The translations under genes and the position numbers were made by a program. Below are positions 11,416 to 22,214 of a DNA stretch of 64,000 bases, in pieces. The stretch comes from Cyanophora paradoxa (lineage: Eukaryota; Glaucocystophyceae; Cyanophorales; Cyanophoraceae), in NCBI GenBank assembly GCA_004431415.1, contig QPMI01000621.1, positions 150,034 to 214,033 on the forward strand. Direction: 5' to 3'. The notes beneath the pieces are model-generated. The model was not told the DNA's origin, did no database searches, and worked only from the letters and a program-made list of their open reading frames with translations. Numbering within the stretch: position 1 is the first letter of the stretch; each line of letters begins with the position of its first letter.

Positions 11416-12771
11416 TTGCATGCGATGACGCAGCAGACTTCTCGCTGCTTGCCGCGCGTTCATGATCATGATCAGCCACTGAGGCGCAGCGCCAGGTTCG
11501 CGATCGGAGGTCGCGTGAACGTGTATACGTAACTTGTAACGTTCAAGAGTCTGCAGCCGCTGATCATGAGCTGCGGCGCCAGCGCGCGCTGCGGCGTTGC
11601 AATTGCAATTGCAATTGGCTGCTGAGATGCGCGCGCGTACTACGGCCGCGGTACCGTATCCGATGATCCGTGGCACGATTCCGTGCACGGCCAGTACTAC
11701 CGGTAGTTGGCAGCTGCCAGGGGCTGCAGCCGTTTTCGAGCTGTATACGCACGTAAACGACTATATATATGCACGACAAGTATATATACGTATACGTATA
11801 CGTACGCGTATAACTACCGGTAGTGTACGCGTGTACGTATACAGCTGTATATATACGTACATGTACGTATACTAGACTACTAGTAGTCTACTACTAGTAC
11901 TAGTACACATGTACCTGTGCACTGTGCGCATGCATATGACAATTCTAGCGCTGACCCGCCGCTGACCCCGCGGGCCGGGTCGGCCGGCCCGGGCTGATCG
12001 ATCTTCGAATTCGAATTCGGTCGCTAGATCGACTAAATAAAAACATTATAGATCTAGCCCACTCAGCGAGTGAAAATATACACAGCTCCGAGTTTAGAGA
12101 GAACGTATGCGTATGCGCTGCGGTGCCCCGGGCCGGCGCTAGCAAAACCTAGGCCGGGCTACCTAACATTAATATTCCGCGACGCTCGGACGAGCTATTC
12201 CTGTACCCGGGGCATTCTCGATCTAGGGAGCTCGATCGATCTGGGGAGCTTGAGATCTGACCGGGTAATTAATCCGGCGATAAAAAAAGCCGGCCGCGGC
12301 GAACGAATAAAAAAGGCGCAAGAAATCAGAAAAGTTCGCGTGGTTGAATTCAAAAACCTAAAATCAGAAATCAGCCCCGCGCCGGCTCCGATCCGGTCGA
12401 CGAGTCGACGTCGGCCCCAGGCTGGATTCCCCGCCGCGCCGCTGGAATTCGAACCGCTAGCGCTGGCCATGGGCGCCCGGCGGCCGTAGGCGGCCGCCAG
12501 CAGTGGCCTAGGGGAGGGGACCCCCAGCCCGGCGCGGCCCCCGGGCCCCCGCGGCCGGCCCGGCGGTCACTGAGTCGCCGCTTGGAGCCACGATGTATTG
12601 TATATACACGCACAAGCCTCGGGCATGCACTGCGGCGGCTGCGCCCGGGACCTGTCCAAGCCCGTCTGCCCGCTGCGCAGCGTCCTGCATCCGTCCGGTC
12701 GCAGGGGCCGCTCTCAGCCAGGCCCCTCCCGAGGCCCCCTCCCGAGGCCCGCCGCCGCCAAGCGCGCCCAC
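11416..12771. other. Intergenic region rich in palindromic words
   Basis: No gene was recognised in about 1.35 kb. At 11745-11935 the DNA is almost wholly overlapping palindromes (TATACG, GTATAC, CTACTAGTAG, ACATGT, GTACGTAC). GAATTCGAATTC words follow at about 12005-12018. The sequence near 12360-12770 becomes GC-rich again towards the next gene. Confidence 0.5.
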
Positions 12772-14140
12772 CTACTCCGACCCGGGGTCGGCGTCGGCGT
12801 CCGAGCCGCAGCCGGCCTTGGCCGCCCGCGCCTGCGGGGCGTCAGAGGGCGCCGCAGGGGCGCCACCGGCCGGGCCCGGGGGAAAGGTCGCCTTCTCGAG
12901 GTTGCGGGCGAGCTCGGAGGGGTCCCGCCGGCGCCGCGTCTCCACCGCCCGCCGCGACCCGTCCACCCTGCCCGCCCGCCCCGTACCCCTCAGAGGAGGG
13001 AGGGTACGGGAAAGTTGGGGGAGGATGGGGGGGGGGCGAAAGGCGGCCGCGCGCCGGTTCTTGTGGAGGCGGTTCGCGTACCCCGGGTCCTGTGCGGCCT
13101 GCGGGCGCGGGGGGACGGGAGTCGGGCGCGGCCCCAGAGCGGAGCGGGCGGGACAGGGGAGCTTCGAGCGGATCGCGGACCCGCAGGCGGCGGGTCTCGT
13201 GGCCGCGCCGGGCGATCTCGGCGCGGTCCTTCTTGATGAGCTTCTGCGCGGCCAGGGGGTCGCCGCCCTGCCTCTTCCTGGCCCCCAGGCTCTTCTTCTT
13301 CTGCTGCTGCTGCTGCCGAGGCGCGCGCCCCGCGCCGGGCTGGCGCTGGGGGGCGGGCGGCGGCTGCTTGAACGCGCTGGCGGCGAAGGGGGCGCTGCCG
13401 GGGGCGCCGGCCGTGAGCAGGGGCCCCTTCGGAGTGACGGGGCGCCTGAGAGCCAGCGCGTCGGCGTCGGCGCGGCGCTGAAGGGCGGGGCGTGTGCGTA
13501 CCCGTCCGTCTTCAGCTCGCAGGCGCGGATGGCGGAGGGGGCGAGCCGAACGGAGGGCTCAGAGCCTGCGGAGGGCGAGGCCGGGGGCCACGGGAGGGGG
13601 AGGGGTACGCCCTCCTCGCCGAAATCGACGAGGGACCCGATCGAGTCGCTGCGCCGAAAGCGGGTCAGGCGGCGCGGACGCCGAGCCGAGAGGGGGTACT
13701 GGCACCTGCGGCTGGGGGAGGCGGGCGCCGGCGGCTCGCTCATGCTGCGCGCGCGGTCGATGGCGGCGGCTCAAGAGTGGAGATAAGATCGGGCTATGGT
13801 CGGACCTCATGGCGGAGAAGCGGGCGCTGAGCGCGTCGATGTCGTGGCACGGGAGGGCGCCGGCCCGCGCGGGCTCGCAATCCCCTTCGACGGAGCTGCC
13901 ATAGCGTGAGCGACGCGAGGGCGGCGCGGGGATCGCGGAGGGCGCCTCGGCGACTCGTTCCGAGCGATCTCGGCTCCGGCTCCGAGCTGGCTCGACTGCG
14001 GCGCTTCGGAGGCGGCAGGCAGCTGGGCCGAGGAGCTGCAGAGCGAGTTCAGAGTGGAGAGCGCGTTGAAGCGGGGTACGCGGCGAGGACGTACAGCTCC
14101 AAATGGGCGCCGGCGACGGGCACGACGACGTCAGCCGCAC
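12772..14140 (-). CDS. Hypothetical basic, low-complexity protein
   Basis: Not recognised. Several minus exons join in phase. One ends CHDIDALSARFSAM and splices over about 13755-13815 to MSEPPAPASPSRRCQYPL..DSIGSLVDFGEEG. The next exons give SVRLAPSAIRACELKTDG, then LRRPVTPKGPLLTAG, then RQQQQQKKSLGARKRQGG and LIKKDRAEIARRGHETRR. A late exon gives DPGYANRLHKNRRAA, and the last gives DPSELARNLEKATF and ends at a TAG at 12772-12774. It is rich in Lys/Arg clusters, which suggests a nuclear or nucleic-acid-associated protein, but that is inference. The N terminus (upstream of about 13905) is uncertain. Confidence 0.45.
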
Positions 14141-15017
14141 GCGCAGGGCTGCGAACGCGGCCGGTCAGGACTTCGGCAGAGGATTTGAATTGAAAGACGA
14201 CGCACTTCGGCTGAAGGCCCTCCAGGCCCTCGATGGCGAGAAGATCAGCGGGGATCGCAGCTGCAGCCTGATTTGCGGGCGGCCGGAGCAGCCGGCTGGC
14301 GAAGCAAGTGAGTCGAGACAAACAGAAGCAAATCAAATGCGCACAGCAGCAGGCTCTCCTGGAAGTGAATGTACGCCTCGTGGCCAGCGATTATGCCCTG
14401 GGCCCTTCCAGGGTCGCTGCGAGGGACGTCAGCAGCTGCAGCGCTCGGCGCCGGGCGCGTGTTCTGTAGAAGCGGGCGCACATAGGCCGCTTGGCGAAGC
14501 CAGCCGCCTTCCCAAGAGCGCTCGTGGGGAGCCCGTATGGCACGGTCTGAGAGAATGGAGCCTGCGCATGCGCTTGCCCTCGTCAGAGTCACGAACGCAT
14601 GTGAAGCGCCTCGAGAGACACGAGTGGGAAGCCGAGGGCCGGCGAAGCGCGCGCGTTCCGAGCGCCAAGAAGGGATGCGGAGAAAGCGAAGTTGCCGAGG
14701 AAGTACGCGTTCGCAGGAAAGGTGGAGCGAAATCGGCGCAGGGGTCGAAGAGCACCTGCAGTGTGCCAGCGAACGGAGAGCTCGAGAATGCGTGCTCCTC
14801 TTCGTGAGCACCGGCGCCCAGGGCCTGCCGCGTGCGGCTCGCGCGGCGCCCTGGTCGCTGACCATGTCCGCGCTCGCACTTCTCTGACTCCGGCGACTGC
14901 GCGGGCGCCGGGCGGGCCGGCAGCACTGCTGGAGCGCCCGTAAACGCGGCCAGCTGCAGCATCGCTGCCATCGCCGCGGGCGACGATGCAACGAATGGAC
15001 TGTACCCCGACCCAGCG
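14141..15017. other. Intergenic region, nothing recognised
   Basis: This is the gap between the hypothetical minus gene and the second F-box/LRR gene, which point away from each other. It presumably holds both promoters. I found no coding exon, repeat or RNA gene I could support; open frames here lack family motifs. Confidence 0.3.
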
Positions 15018-16003
15018 ATGGCAGGGATCGACGACCTGCCCGGGGAGCTCCTCGCGAGCATCCTGCGGCGGCTGCACGATGCGCGGGAGCTCATATCGCT
15101 CAGCCGCGTCTCCAGGCGCTGGCGCGACGCGGTCCTGCAAGTTTGCGGCACCCTGGACGGGCCGGGCGAGCTGTGCCTCCGCGTACAAGGCCGCCGAGAC
15201 CCAGCGGTCATCGGGGCGCGACCCGCGGTGACAGGGGCGCTGAAGCATCTTGGCGGGCTGAGCTCCCTCGTCGTCGAGTTCGCCGGCTTCGACGCGAAGG
15301 CCCTCGCCCTCGCCCTCGGCGACAGCCTCCACACGCTCGAGCTGAACGGCTGCCCCGCAGCGTGCTTCGCCAAGGTCCGCCGCCCGGCCCCGTACACGCG
15401 GTCCTGCCCCACGGCCCGACGCGTGGCGGCGGGCAGCTTGCCGACCAGCCCGGGGCGTTGGCCTCTGCGGCGCTTCGGAACGCGTCGTCCCTCCGGCGCC
15501 TCGTCCTGCGGCGGGTCGACGCGCTGCCCTCCGCTGAAGTCGTCGCGACGCTCGGCTCCGCATCGTCGCTCACGCACGTCGACCTGAGCTACGTGCGCGC
15601 TTTTCGCCCGTGGCCCACGGATCGAATCGCTTTCCGCCTGGATCGAATCTGCGCCGCAGAACTCGGACCTGCGGGACGACGTCTTCTCGGCGCTGGCGGC
15701 GCACTGCCCCTCCCTCTCCTCGCTCCGGGTACAGGGCTGCTGGCGCCTCCGCGGCCGCGGCATCGCCGAGCTGGCCGCCGGCTGCCCCCGCCTCGCCCGG
15801 CTCGACCTCGGCCTCGAGTACGTCCGCGTCACCGACGCCGGTGCGGCGTACCCCCCTCGCTCCGCTCTCGCACCCCTCTAAGCGGCTCGCGCGCCACAGC
15901 GCTGGAGGCGATCGCGCGGTCGCTGGGAGGGGTACTGGAGGAGTTCCGCATGGGCGGCTGGGGTGCGCGCCCCCTGTCCCTCCCCGCCCCCAACGCTTGA
16001 CCG

Positions 16004-16034
<31 letters not shown>

Positions 16035-17277
16035 CAGGCCTCTCGCCCCCTCGCTGAACCTCCTGCCCCGCCTCACCCGCCTCTCCGCGCTCTCCTTCGC
16101 GTGCGACTCGGCCCCCGAGTCCCTGCTGGACTCGATCCTGCGGTCCTGCCCCTCCCTCGCCCGCCTCCGCGTCCAGTCCGGGGAGAGCCTCTCGCCCGAG
16201 GCGGCGGCCCGCCTGGCGCCCCTCCTCGCCCGCCTCACGGACGTCGGACTGAGCACGCGGATTCCGATCGCGGCCGTGGGGCCCCCCGCGCCCCCCGGAC
16301 CCTTACCCCTCGAGCTCCTCACCCTCTCCTGCTCCCCCTCCCTCGCCAAGCTCGCCATCTACTCCGACTCCGTCACTAACGCGCGTGTACCCCCTCCCTT
16401 CCATCCCCCCTCTTCGTTTGAACCGCCGGTCCTCCCTCCCTTTTACAGGTCTGCGTCCTTCGCTCGGCGCCGCGCTGGTCCTCCCTGCGCACGCTGCGGC
16501 TCTGCTCCCGCCACGTCACCGGCCCCGCCCTCATCGTGCGCCTCGGCCGTATACGTACCCGCCTTCTGTCCCCCCCCTGCTCACAGGCGTACTCACCGGC
16601 AGCACATGGCGCGCCACTGCAAGGCGCTGCGCACGCTCTCCATCGCGAACGCGGCCGTGTCCGACGCGGAGGCCGCCGCCGCCTTCGCCCCCTCGTGCGC
16701 CGGCGGCCCCTGTACCCCTCCCCCTCCTTCCCTCTTCTTCTTCGCTTAGCCGGAGCTCCGCAGCGTGCCGTGGACCGCCACCCTCACGCGGTACCCCCTC
16801 TATCCCCTTCCGGAGCCCTCCGCTCCCGTCCTAACCGGCGCCCAGGGTGGACCTGAGCGGGACGGGCGCCGGGGACGCCGCGCTGTCCGCCCTGGCGGGC
16901 GCCGTCGGCCCGCGCCTGAGGGGCCTATCCCTATACGACACCCGCGTCTCCGACCGCGCCGTCTGCAAGGTCCGCCCACGCCCTGTACCCCCTACCCGCC
17001 CCGCCCCACCACCGACCGCGGCCAGTGGGCGGAGGAGGGCCGGCTGGCTGGCCTGGAGTCGGCGAACCTCTCGCGCACGGGCCTCGCGGACAGCGGGCTG
17101 GCCGCCCTCCTCGACGGCTGCCCCCGCCTCTGGTGAGCCGCCGCGCCGGTCCCGCATCTGAGCGAGCGCTCCGCTCAGCTGTCGTTGGCGCGCAGGCGGC
17201 TGTACGCGTTCGAGTGCCGGTACCTGGGGCCGGCCCTCGCCCGCGCCCGCTCCGTCCTCCCGTTCGTCGTCACCTGA
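15018..17277 (+). CDS. F-box / leucine-rich repeat (AMN1-like) protein
   Basis: ATG at 15018 starts MAGIDDLPGELLASILRRL, followed by ISLSRVSRRWRDAV, a clear N-terminal F-box that would bind SKP1. LRRs follow across about ten exons: ELNGCPAACFAK, then LRRLVLRRVDALPS, then CPSLSSLRVQGCWRLRGRG and CPRLARLDLGLEYVRVTDA. Later exons give CPSLARLRVQSGESL, VDLSGTGAGDAALSALAG and ESANLSRTGLADSGLAALL. The last exon ends LGPALARARSVLPFVVT and TGA at 17275-17277. The 'C..L..L.L..C..+tD' repeats match the AMN1/FBXL cysteine-containing LRR class, which presents substrates to SCF ubiquitin ligases. One intron holds a ~30-nt C run (about 16003-16032), and the phase across it does not close exactly, which is likely a homopolymer-length error. 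It is the second F-box/LRR gene in 16 kb but is not closely similar to the first. Confidence 0.8.
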
Positions 17278-17992
17278 TTGCGGAGCCGGGAATCGAACTG
17301 CCGGAGCCCGGCCCCCGCGGAATCGGGAATTTTATTTTACGGAATCTGCACACTGCACACTGCACTGCACAGCCGCGCGCACGTCGCGGCCGACCGCGGC
17401 CTGAGCATCACAGGGGGGCACTAGCTGCGCATCCAGGTCGACGTCGACGTGTAACTGTCCTGGTAGCGAGGTGCAGGGCCTAGCTATACAGGCTAGGGCT
17501 AACCGCATTTGTTTATATCCAACAGCCACGAAAACGCAAGTGGGGTCAGGCCTAGGGCCGACGTCGACTGGATGCAAGCACTCCGGAGGCCTAGCGCCGA
17601 AGTCAGAGTTGGCGGGGTACGTGTGCACAGTGAGTTCACCAACGACGTCGACGCCGGCGCCCGGCCCCAGCTTGGTGAGCTCAAACAAAACTTTAAAGCG
17701 CGCAGCTTCGACTCGCATCCAGCCAGCCGCAGCCGTCGGGTTGGTGGGCGCTCGTTCGAATTCCGAACGGCCGTCGCTGGTCTCTAGCTACTTATACAAG
17801 CTTTTGCTCTACTTCGTCAGCCGCGGATCCTTCGGTGCTTGTGAGCTTGCTCGCGCGTTCGGAGTCTGGAGCGAATTGAAGAAGTGAGCACGAGGCATCC
17901 GTGTATCGCACGATCACCCAAGCAGTCCCGACAGCTTGTTCAGGCGTAGGACGGCCGGGCGTTGCCGGCGCCCAGCCGTTATCGCATCTCGG
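17278..17992. other. Intergenic region, nothing recognised
   Basis: 715 bp between two plus-strand genes. It contains the short direct repeat CTGCACACTGCACACTGCAC near 17346-17368 and several GTCGAC words. No supported gene. Confidence 0.3.
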
Positions 17993-18904
17993 ATGGCGCC
18001 GGCCGCGGGGGGACAGCGGCGAGCGGCACTGCTCCTCCTGGCGCTGCACGTGAGCGCGGCGTGGCTGGTGCTTCCCGCAGCTGCTCAGGTGGCGGAGGCC
18101 TTCCTCGGAAGGGGAGGGACGCCTGCGCGGGTCGCTGAGGGCCTCGCGGGCGCGGCGGCGGAGGCGGAGAATGGATCCGGCGCGGCGCATTCGTCTCTGG
18201 TCATGAAGCTCCTGCGGGGAACTCCGAGCCGGCTCCTAGGTCCCCTTGCCCCGCGTGCGCGGCCGCCCCGCCCCGCCCCGCCCCGCCGCGGCCCCGCAGT
18301 GGTCTTCTTGGGCGCCTCACGCCGCGCCCGGCGCAGCCGCCGGCGCCGCGCATCTCGATCCGCCGGCGACCGCTGCTGCAGGGCCCCACTCCACTCCCCG
18401 CCCGCCGGGTGCGCCGCCCCTGCAGCTGGCGCCCCCTACTCCCGCGGCTCCCTGACGGCGCCCCCGCAGCGCCCGGGGCACGTCGGGCCCCCAGGGACGC
18501 CCCAGACGGCTCGCTGGTCCCAGTGACCAACATCGAGGCCGAGCCGAGCCCCAGCCCGTCCGGCGGGCAGTCGGGCGGCAGCGCCCTCGGGGACGGCGCC
18601 ATCGCGGTACCCCTCTTTGGTGGGGATGTCGTTCCACTGGGCTACACTAAACTTGAAAACTTCGCAGGCGATCGCCGTGGCGGGGGGCGCGTTGCTGGCG
18701 GCGGCGGCGATCCTCGCGGGGGTACTCTATTTCCGCTGGAAGCGCCGGGCGGCGCTGCTGTCTCTGGGGCGCCTCCGCCCGGCGAGCCTCGGGCCCGTGG
18801 AGTCGGACGAGAAGGGCGAGTCCGGACCCGCGGCCGAGCGCCCGCTCGCGGCCGGGGAGGAGCCGGTGAGGCCGCGGCCGGCCACCCTGCCCGTCATCCT
18901 GTAG
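17993..18904 (+). CDS. Small type I single-pass membrane protein, unknown function
   Basis: ATG at 17993 begins MAPAAGGQRRAALLLLALHV..WLVLPAAAQ, a signal peptide. The lumenal or extracellular part is short and Gly/Ala/Pro-rich (AEAENGSGAAHSSLVMKLLRG; later VTNIEAEPSPSPSGGQSGG). The final exon encodes AIAVAGGALLAAAAILAGV, a membrane helix, then FRWKRRAALLSL as a basic stop-transfer and a ~45-residue cytoplasmic tail ending PATLPVIL, with TAG at 18902-18904. Introns near 18238-18298 and 18612-18667 use GTCCCC and GTGGGG donors. The family is not recognised; a receptor-like or structural surface protein is possible. Confidence 0.55.
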
Positions 18905-19928
18905 CCAGGCGCGAGGACGTCGCCGCGCCCCGCTGCCAGGCTTGCCCGGCGAACTTTCTTTCAATTGCAGTTTGTTTCGCTTTCTTTGACACCATCCTTC
19001 GAAACATCGGCCCTCCCCGCATGAGCAGCCCTCAGTGAGAGCAGCTCCGCAGCTTAGCTAGCTCGGCCGCGTGCACCTGGTTAGCGCTCCCCGCGGCGCT
19101 AACTTAATGCTCCGGAGGCTTCATAGGAAAGCATGTACACGCGCTTCGAATTCACGATCACATGCGCATGCTATCTTAATTATAAACGCGATGCACACGA
19201 TCTCGATGGCATACCTCCCGCGCGCGGGTCGTTCGGACCTGCGGGCCGTCGGCGGCGTTGCCGCCGTCGCACGAATAGGCGTACGCGTCACGGCGGGCCC
19301 CGGTCCACGCGCGTCACGCGCGCGCGCGCGCCAGTGTACAGAGCTGCCCGCTGCTCCGCGCGCGCCAGCGGTAGGTATATATCACGATCATATATCTACG
19401 TATATGTATAGCTGCGGCTAGCTAGTGCCGCGCGCCTTGCCATTGCCTAATCATCGGATGCGCCAGATGCTGACATATGCATGTAGCGCGGCCGCGTGCG
19501 GGCCGCGCGCGCGCGCCGCGCGCGGATCATTGGATGTGCACGTAGCTACCGCGGCCGCGCGAGGTGCTCGTAGCTGTAGCTAGCGCCGCGCGCGGCGCTG
19601 ACTTCATGCGCACGAGGCCCATGGATACATGCGCTTCAGACTGATGATCAGTGATCGCATACTATCCTAGACGCGCGCGATGCACACGACCGTACGCGTA
19701 CCTCGATCGCGATGGCATGCGCATGCCTCCGCTGATTATGAGCATCGGACAAGATGCGCAGACGTACCCCAAGGGACGATTCGATCTGTTACCCCTTCCC
19801 CGAATGTCCCCCCCGCCAGCCGGAGATGCGACCCTACGCGATTCACTTGGTCAGCCGGACTTGGACACTCCATCTCTGCGAAGCTCGGCAGTAGGGAGCG
19901 CATTCCTTTTGCAACGAGGGCGTCAACC
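18905..19928. other. Intergenic region with GCGC-type and ATAT-type palindromes
   Basis: About 1 kb with no supported gene. It has alternating (CG)n stretches at 19315-19335 and 19499-19525, TATATCACGATCATATATC at 19376-19394, and many GCATGC/GCTAGC words. The composition is like other intergenic spacers in the window. Confidence 0.4.
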
Positions 19929-21475
19929 ATGAAGGCGTCCGCAGCTATCCTCCTCCTCCTCGCGTTCGCCGGCCTCGCCGCCGCGGCGCGCTACGAGTTC
20001 CAGGGTGCGCCGGCAGCGATCGCGAACTTTGGCGGCGCCGTAGCTTTGCTAACGTCGCCTCCCCGCAGGCGTGTACCTGTGCGTCGCTGGCCGGCGCCCG
20101 CCGCCCCCTGCGCCCCATCGCCCGCTAACCTTGGGTTGCGTCTGTTCGCGTCCGCCTTCCTCCGCCATGATAGGGTGCGTCCAGCTGCTATCCAGGCTTT
20201 ATAGGCCAAGGTTGCTCCGCTGACGCGGCCGGCGCTGCGCCCGATCGCAGGACTTCTATGACAACCCAACTTGCTCTGTCCCCAGCGATCCCGCCGCGAA
20301 GGCTGCGTCCAAGCAGCACCTGTGGTCATTCTCGTACGAGTGGTGAGTTCTGGGCGCTCGCAGAGAACGCTGGTCGGGGCGGCGAATGATAGGGCGCCAC
20401 CGCAGGCCCATGATGGAGCCCGGCGAGGGCCGGGACACGTGGGAGTATGGCATCACGCCTGCGGACGCCACTGACCCTCTGAACGTCCCCGGCAAGAAAA
20501 CGATCGACGACTGCAACTACAACGGCAAGACCAAGACGCCCACCCTCTCCGGCCGCTGGTGAGCAGGGTTCGGTGCACGCCGGCCAGCCGTGTGCAGTAT
20601 TCTTATCATCCCGGCCGTAGCGTTTCCACCCTGGGCGCGATCGGCGAGGCGAACAAGAACAACTTTTACCGCTGGGGCGCGGACAAGCCCTCGGGCCACG
20701 CGCAGGACAAGTACTGTGCGCACTGGCGATTTTTGCACCAGCGCTATCTAGAATGTAGCTCCTGCTCACCATCGCTCCCGCAGCCCAGTGGAAGCACGAG
20801 CCGTACATTCAGGTCACCTGCCTGGACGCCAAAGGCAACAAGATGGCGGTCGAGGACGTGCGCCGCCCAGCACTGCTGCTGCGCTTCCGACGCCGTCTCC
20901 CTCGCTGACTGGGCCTGGATCGCCCGCAGGAGAGCACCTGGGCCACGACGTCGGTGACCGTGTCGGTGTTTGCGGGCTATGACGAGAAGAACAAGGGCCT
21001 TGGCACCCGCAAGCAGTCGGGCAACGAGTACACCTCGTCCGAGCCCAAGTGGGCCGGCAAGCTCGACAGCGCCCCCGACAGCTGGAAGGGCGATGGCAAG
21101 GGCGCCAAGATCGGCGGCTCGAACGCTGTCGGCCGCTACCGCTGCTGCGCTGAGAACAACGGCAAGGCCTGCACCAAGTACGGCTGGGACTTCAAGCGCG
21201 ACCAGGGCGGCGCCGTCATCTCCGAGAAGGACCGCTGCAAGACCATCACCAACGTGCCCGCTTTCTTCCCCGGCGTCTCCCCCGTCACCGGCATCGACTA
21301 CGCGGTCTCCGGCAATACCTTCACGTGCGCCTCGGCCGGCTCTCGATCCTCGCGCCCGCGCCTGACGCCCGCCCGGCGCAGCGTGGCGCACAACAAGTGC
21401 GTCCCTGTGCCCAACTCCAGCACGCGGTGGGTCATCGCCCGGTGTCACATGGAGTGGCGTGAGAACCGCGCCTAA
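19929..21475 (+). CDS. Secreted cysteine-containing protein, unknown function
   Basis: ATG at 19929 starts MKASAAILLLLAFAGLAAAA, a signal peptide with a likely cut near AAA/RYEF. Later exons give DFYDNPTCSVPSDPAAK, then LWSFSYEW, RPMMEPGEGRDTWEYGITP and IDDCNYNGKTKTPTLSGR. They continue with IGEANKNNFYRWGADKPSG and HEPYIQVTCLDAKGNKM. The long last exon (about 20931-21475) gives VTVSVFAGYDEKNKG, then YRCCAENNGKAC and RCHMEWRENRA, with TAA at 21473-21475. With no membrane helix after the signal peptide and about ten cysteines, an extracellular or vesicular protein is likely. I do not recognise the family. Introns of 50-130 bp end in CGCAG or CCGCAG. Confidence 0.6.
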
Positions 21476-22214
21476 GCGGTCGACCGCCGCCCCGACGTCG
21501 ACGTATGCTAGTGCTAGGCTTAACAATTAACTAGGCGTAGTCGCCCATATCCTAGTTTCAGCGTAGATGCATTTCAGATAGTGTAGAGTTGCGCCCTTGC
21601 TTGTGTGACAGACCTGTCCCTGGGGATTTTTTCTCGCCTCCCCTTCGATGTGAGAATCATTTAATGATATTAATGATATTTCGGTGAACATGGGACACTG
21701 TTTGGTCGACCTGAGCCCCGGGAACGGGTTTAGAATCCCCGCCGGGCCGGGATCCCCGCCCCTCTCGACTCAGCTGCATAGACCGCGTCCAGCTGGCCGC
21801 CCGGCGGCCGGCCCTCGCGATCCGATGATCGGGCCTCATGATCAGCCTGCGGGGGGTGTGGGCCGGCGCGGTGTCACACGTGATATCGGTAGGCCGGTGT
21901 CACGCAGTGAGCACGTCGACGTCGCAGATCGATTTAAACCAGTTCGTGTTAAATTGGCCAATTAACAGCATTACCTAAGGCTAGTTAACTGCTCAAGCTC
22001 TGCTTTCAAACACTGCCTGCGGCGACTGCTTCTTATGCCTCGGAATGTGTAGGCTTGAAACGGAACATGCATGGAGACTCTGAGATGGATGCCGGCTCGC
22101 TCGACCCCGGCATCGGCGCCGGGCCGTCGCTCAGGAGAGGGCGAGGGGCGCGGGGCTCGGGATGATGTGCGAAAGAGAGTTCGCCATGTCGGGGCCTGCT
22201 CGCCCCGCCCCGCC
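21476..22214. other. Convergent intergenic region
   Basis: This lies between the 3' ends of the secreted-protein gene and the threonine aldolase gene. It holds short direct repeats (TTAATGATATTAATGATATT at 21661-21680) and GATCATGATC-type words near 21825-21845. The 3' end of the aldolase may extend into it. Confidence 0.35.

Noticed and set aside
14429-15832. 467-codon minus-strand frame overlapping the second F-box/LRR gene
   Set aside because: Arg/Ser/Pro-rich shadow of the plus-strand coding exons, with no motif and no splice support.
16003-16032. Frame shift in the second F-box/LRR gene
   Set aside because: The phase problem coincides with an intronic run of about 30 C next to the acceptor, where sequence length or acceptor choice is unreliable. 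The exons on both sides are clean LRR, so the gene is treated as intact.
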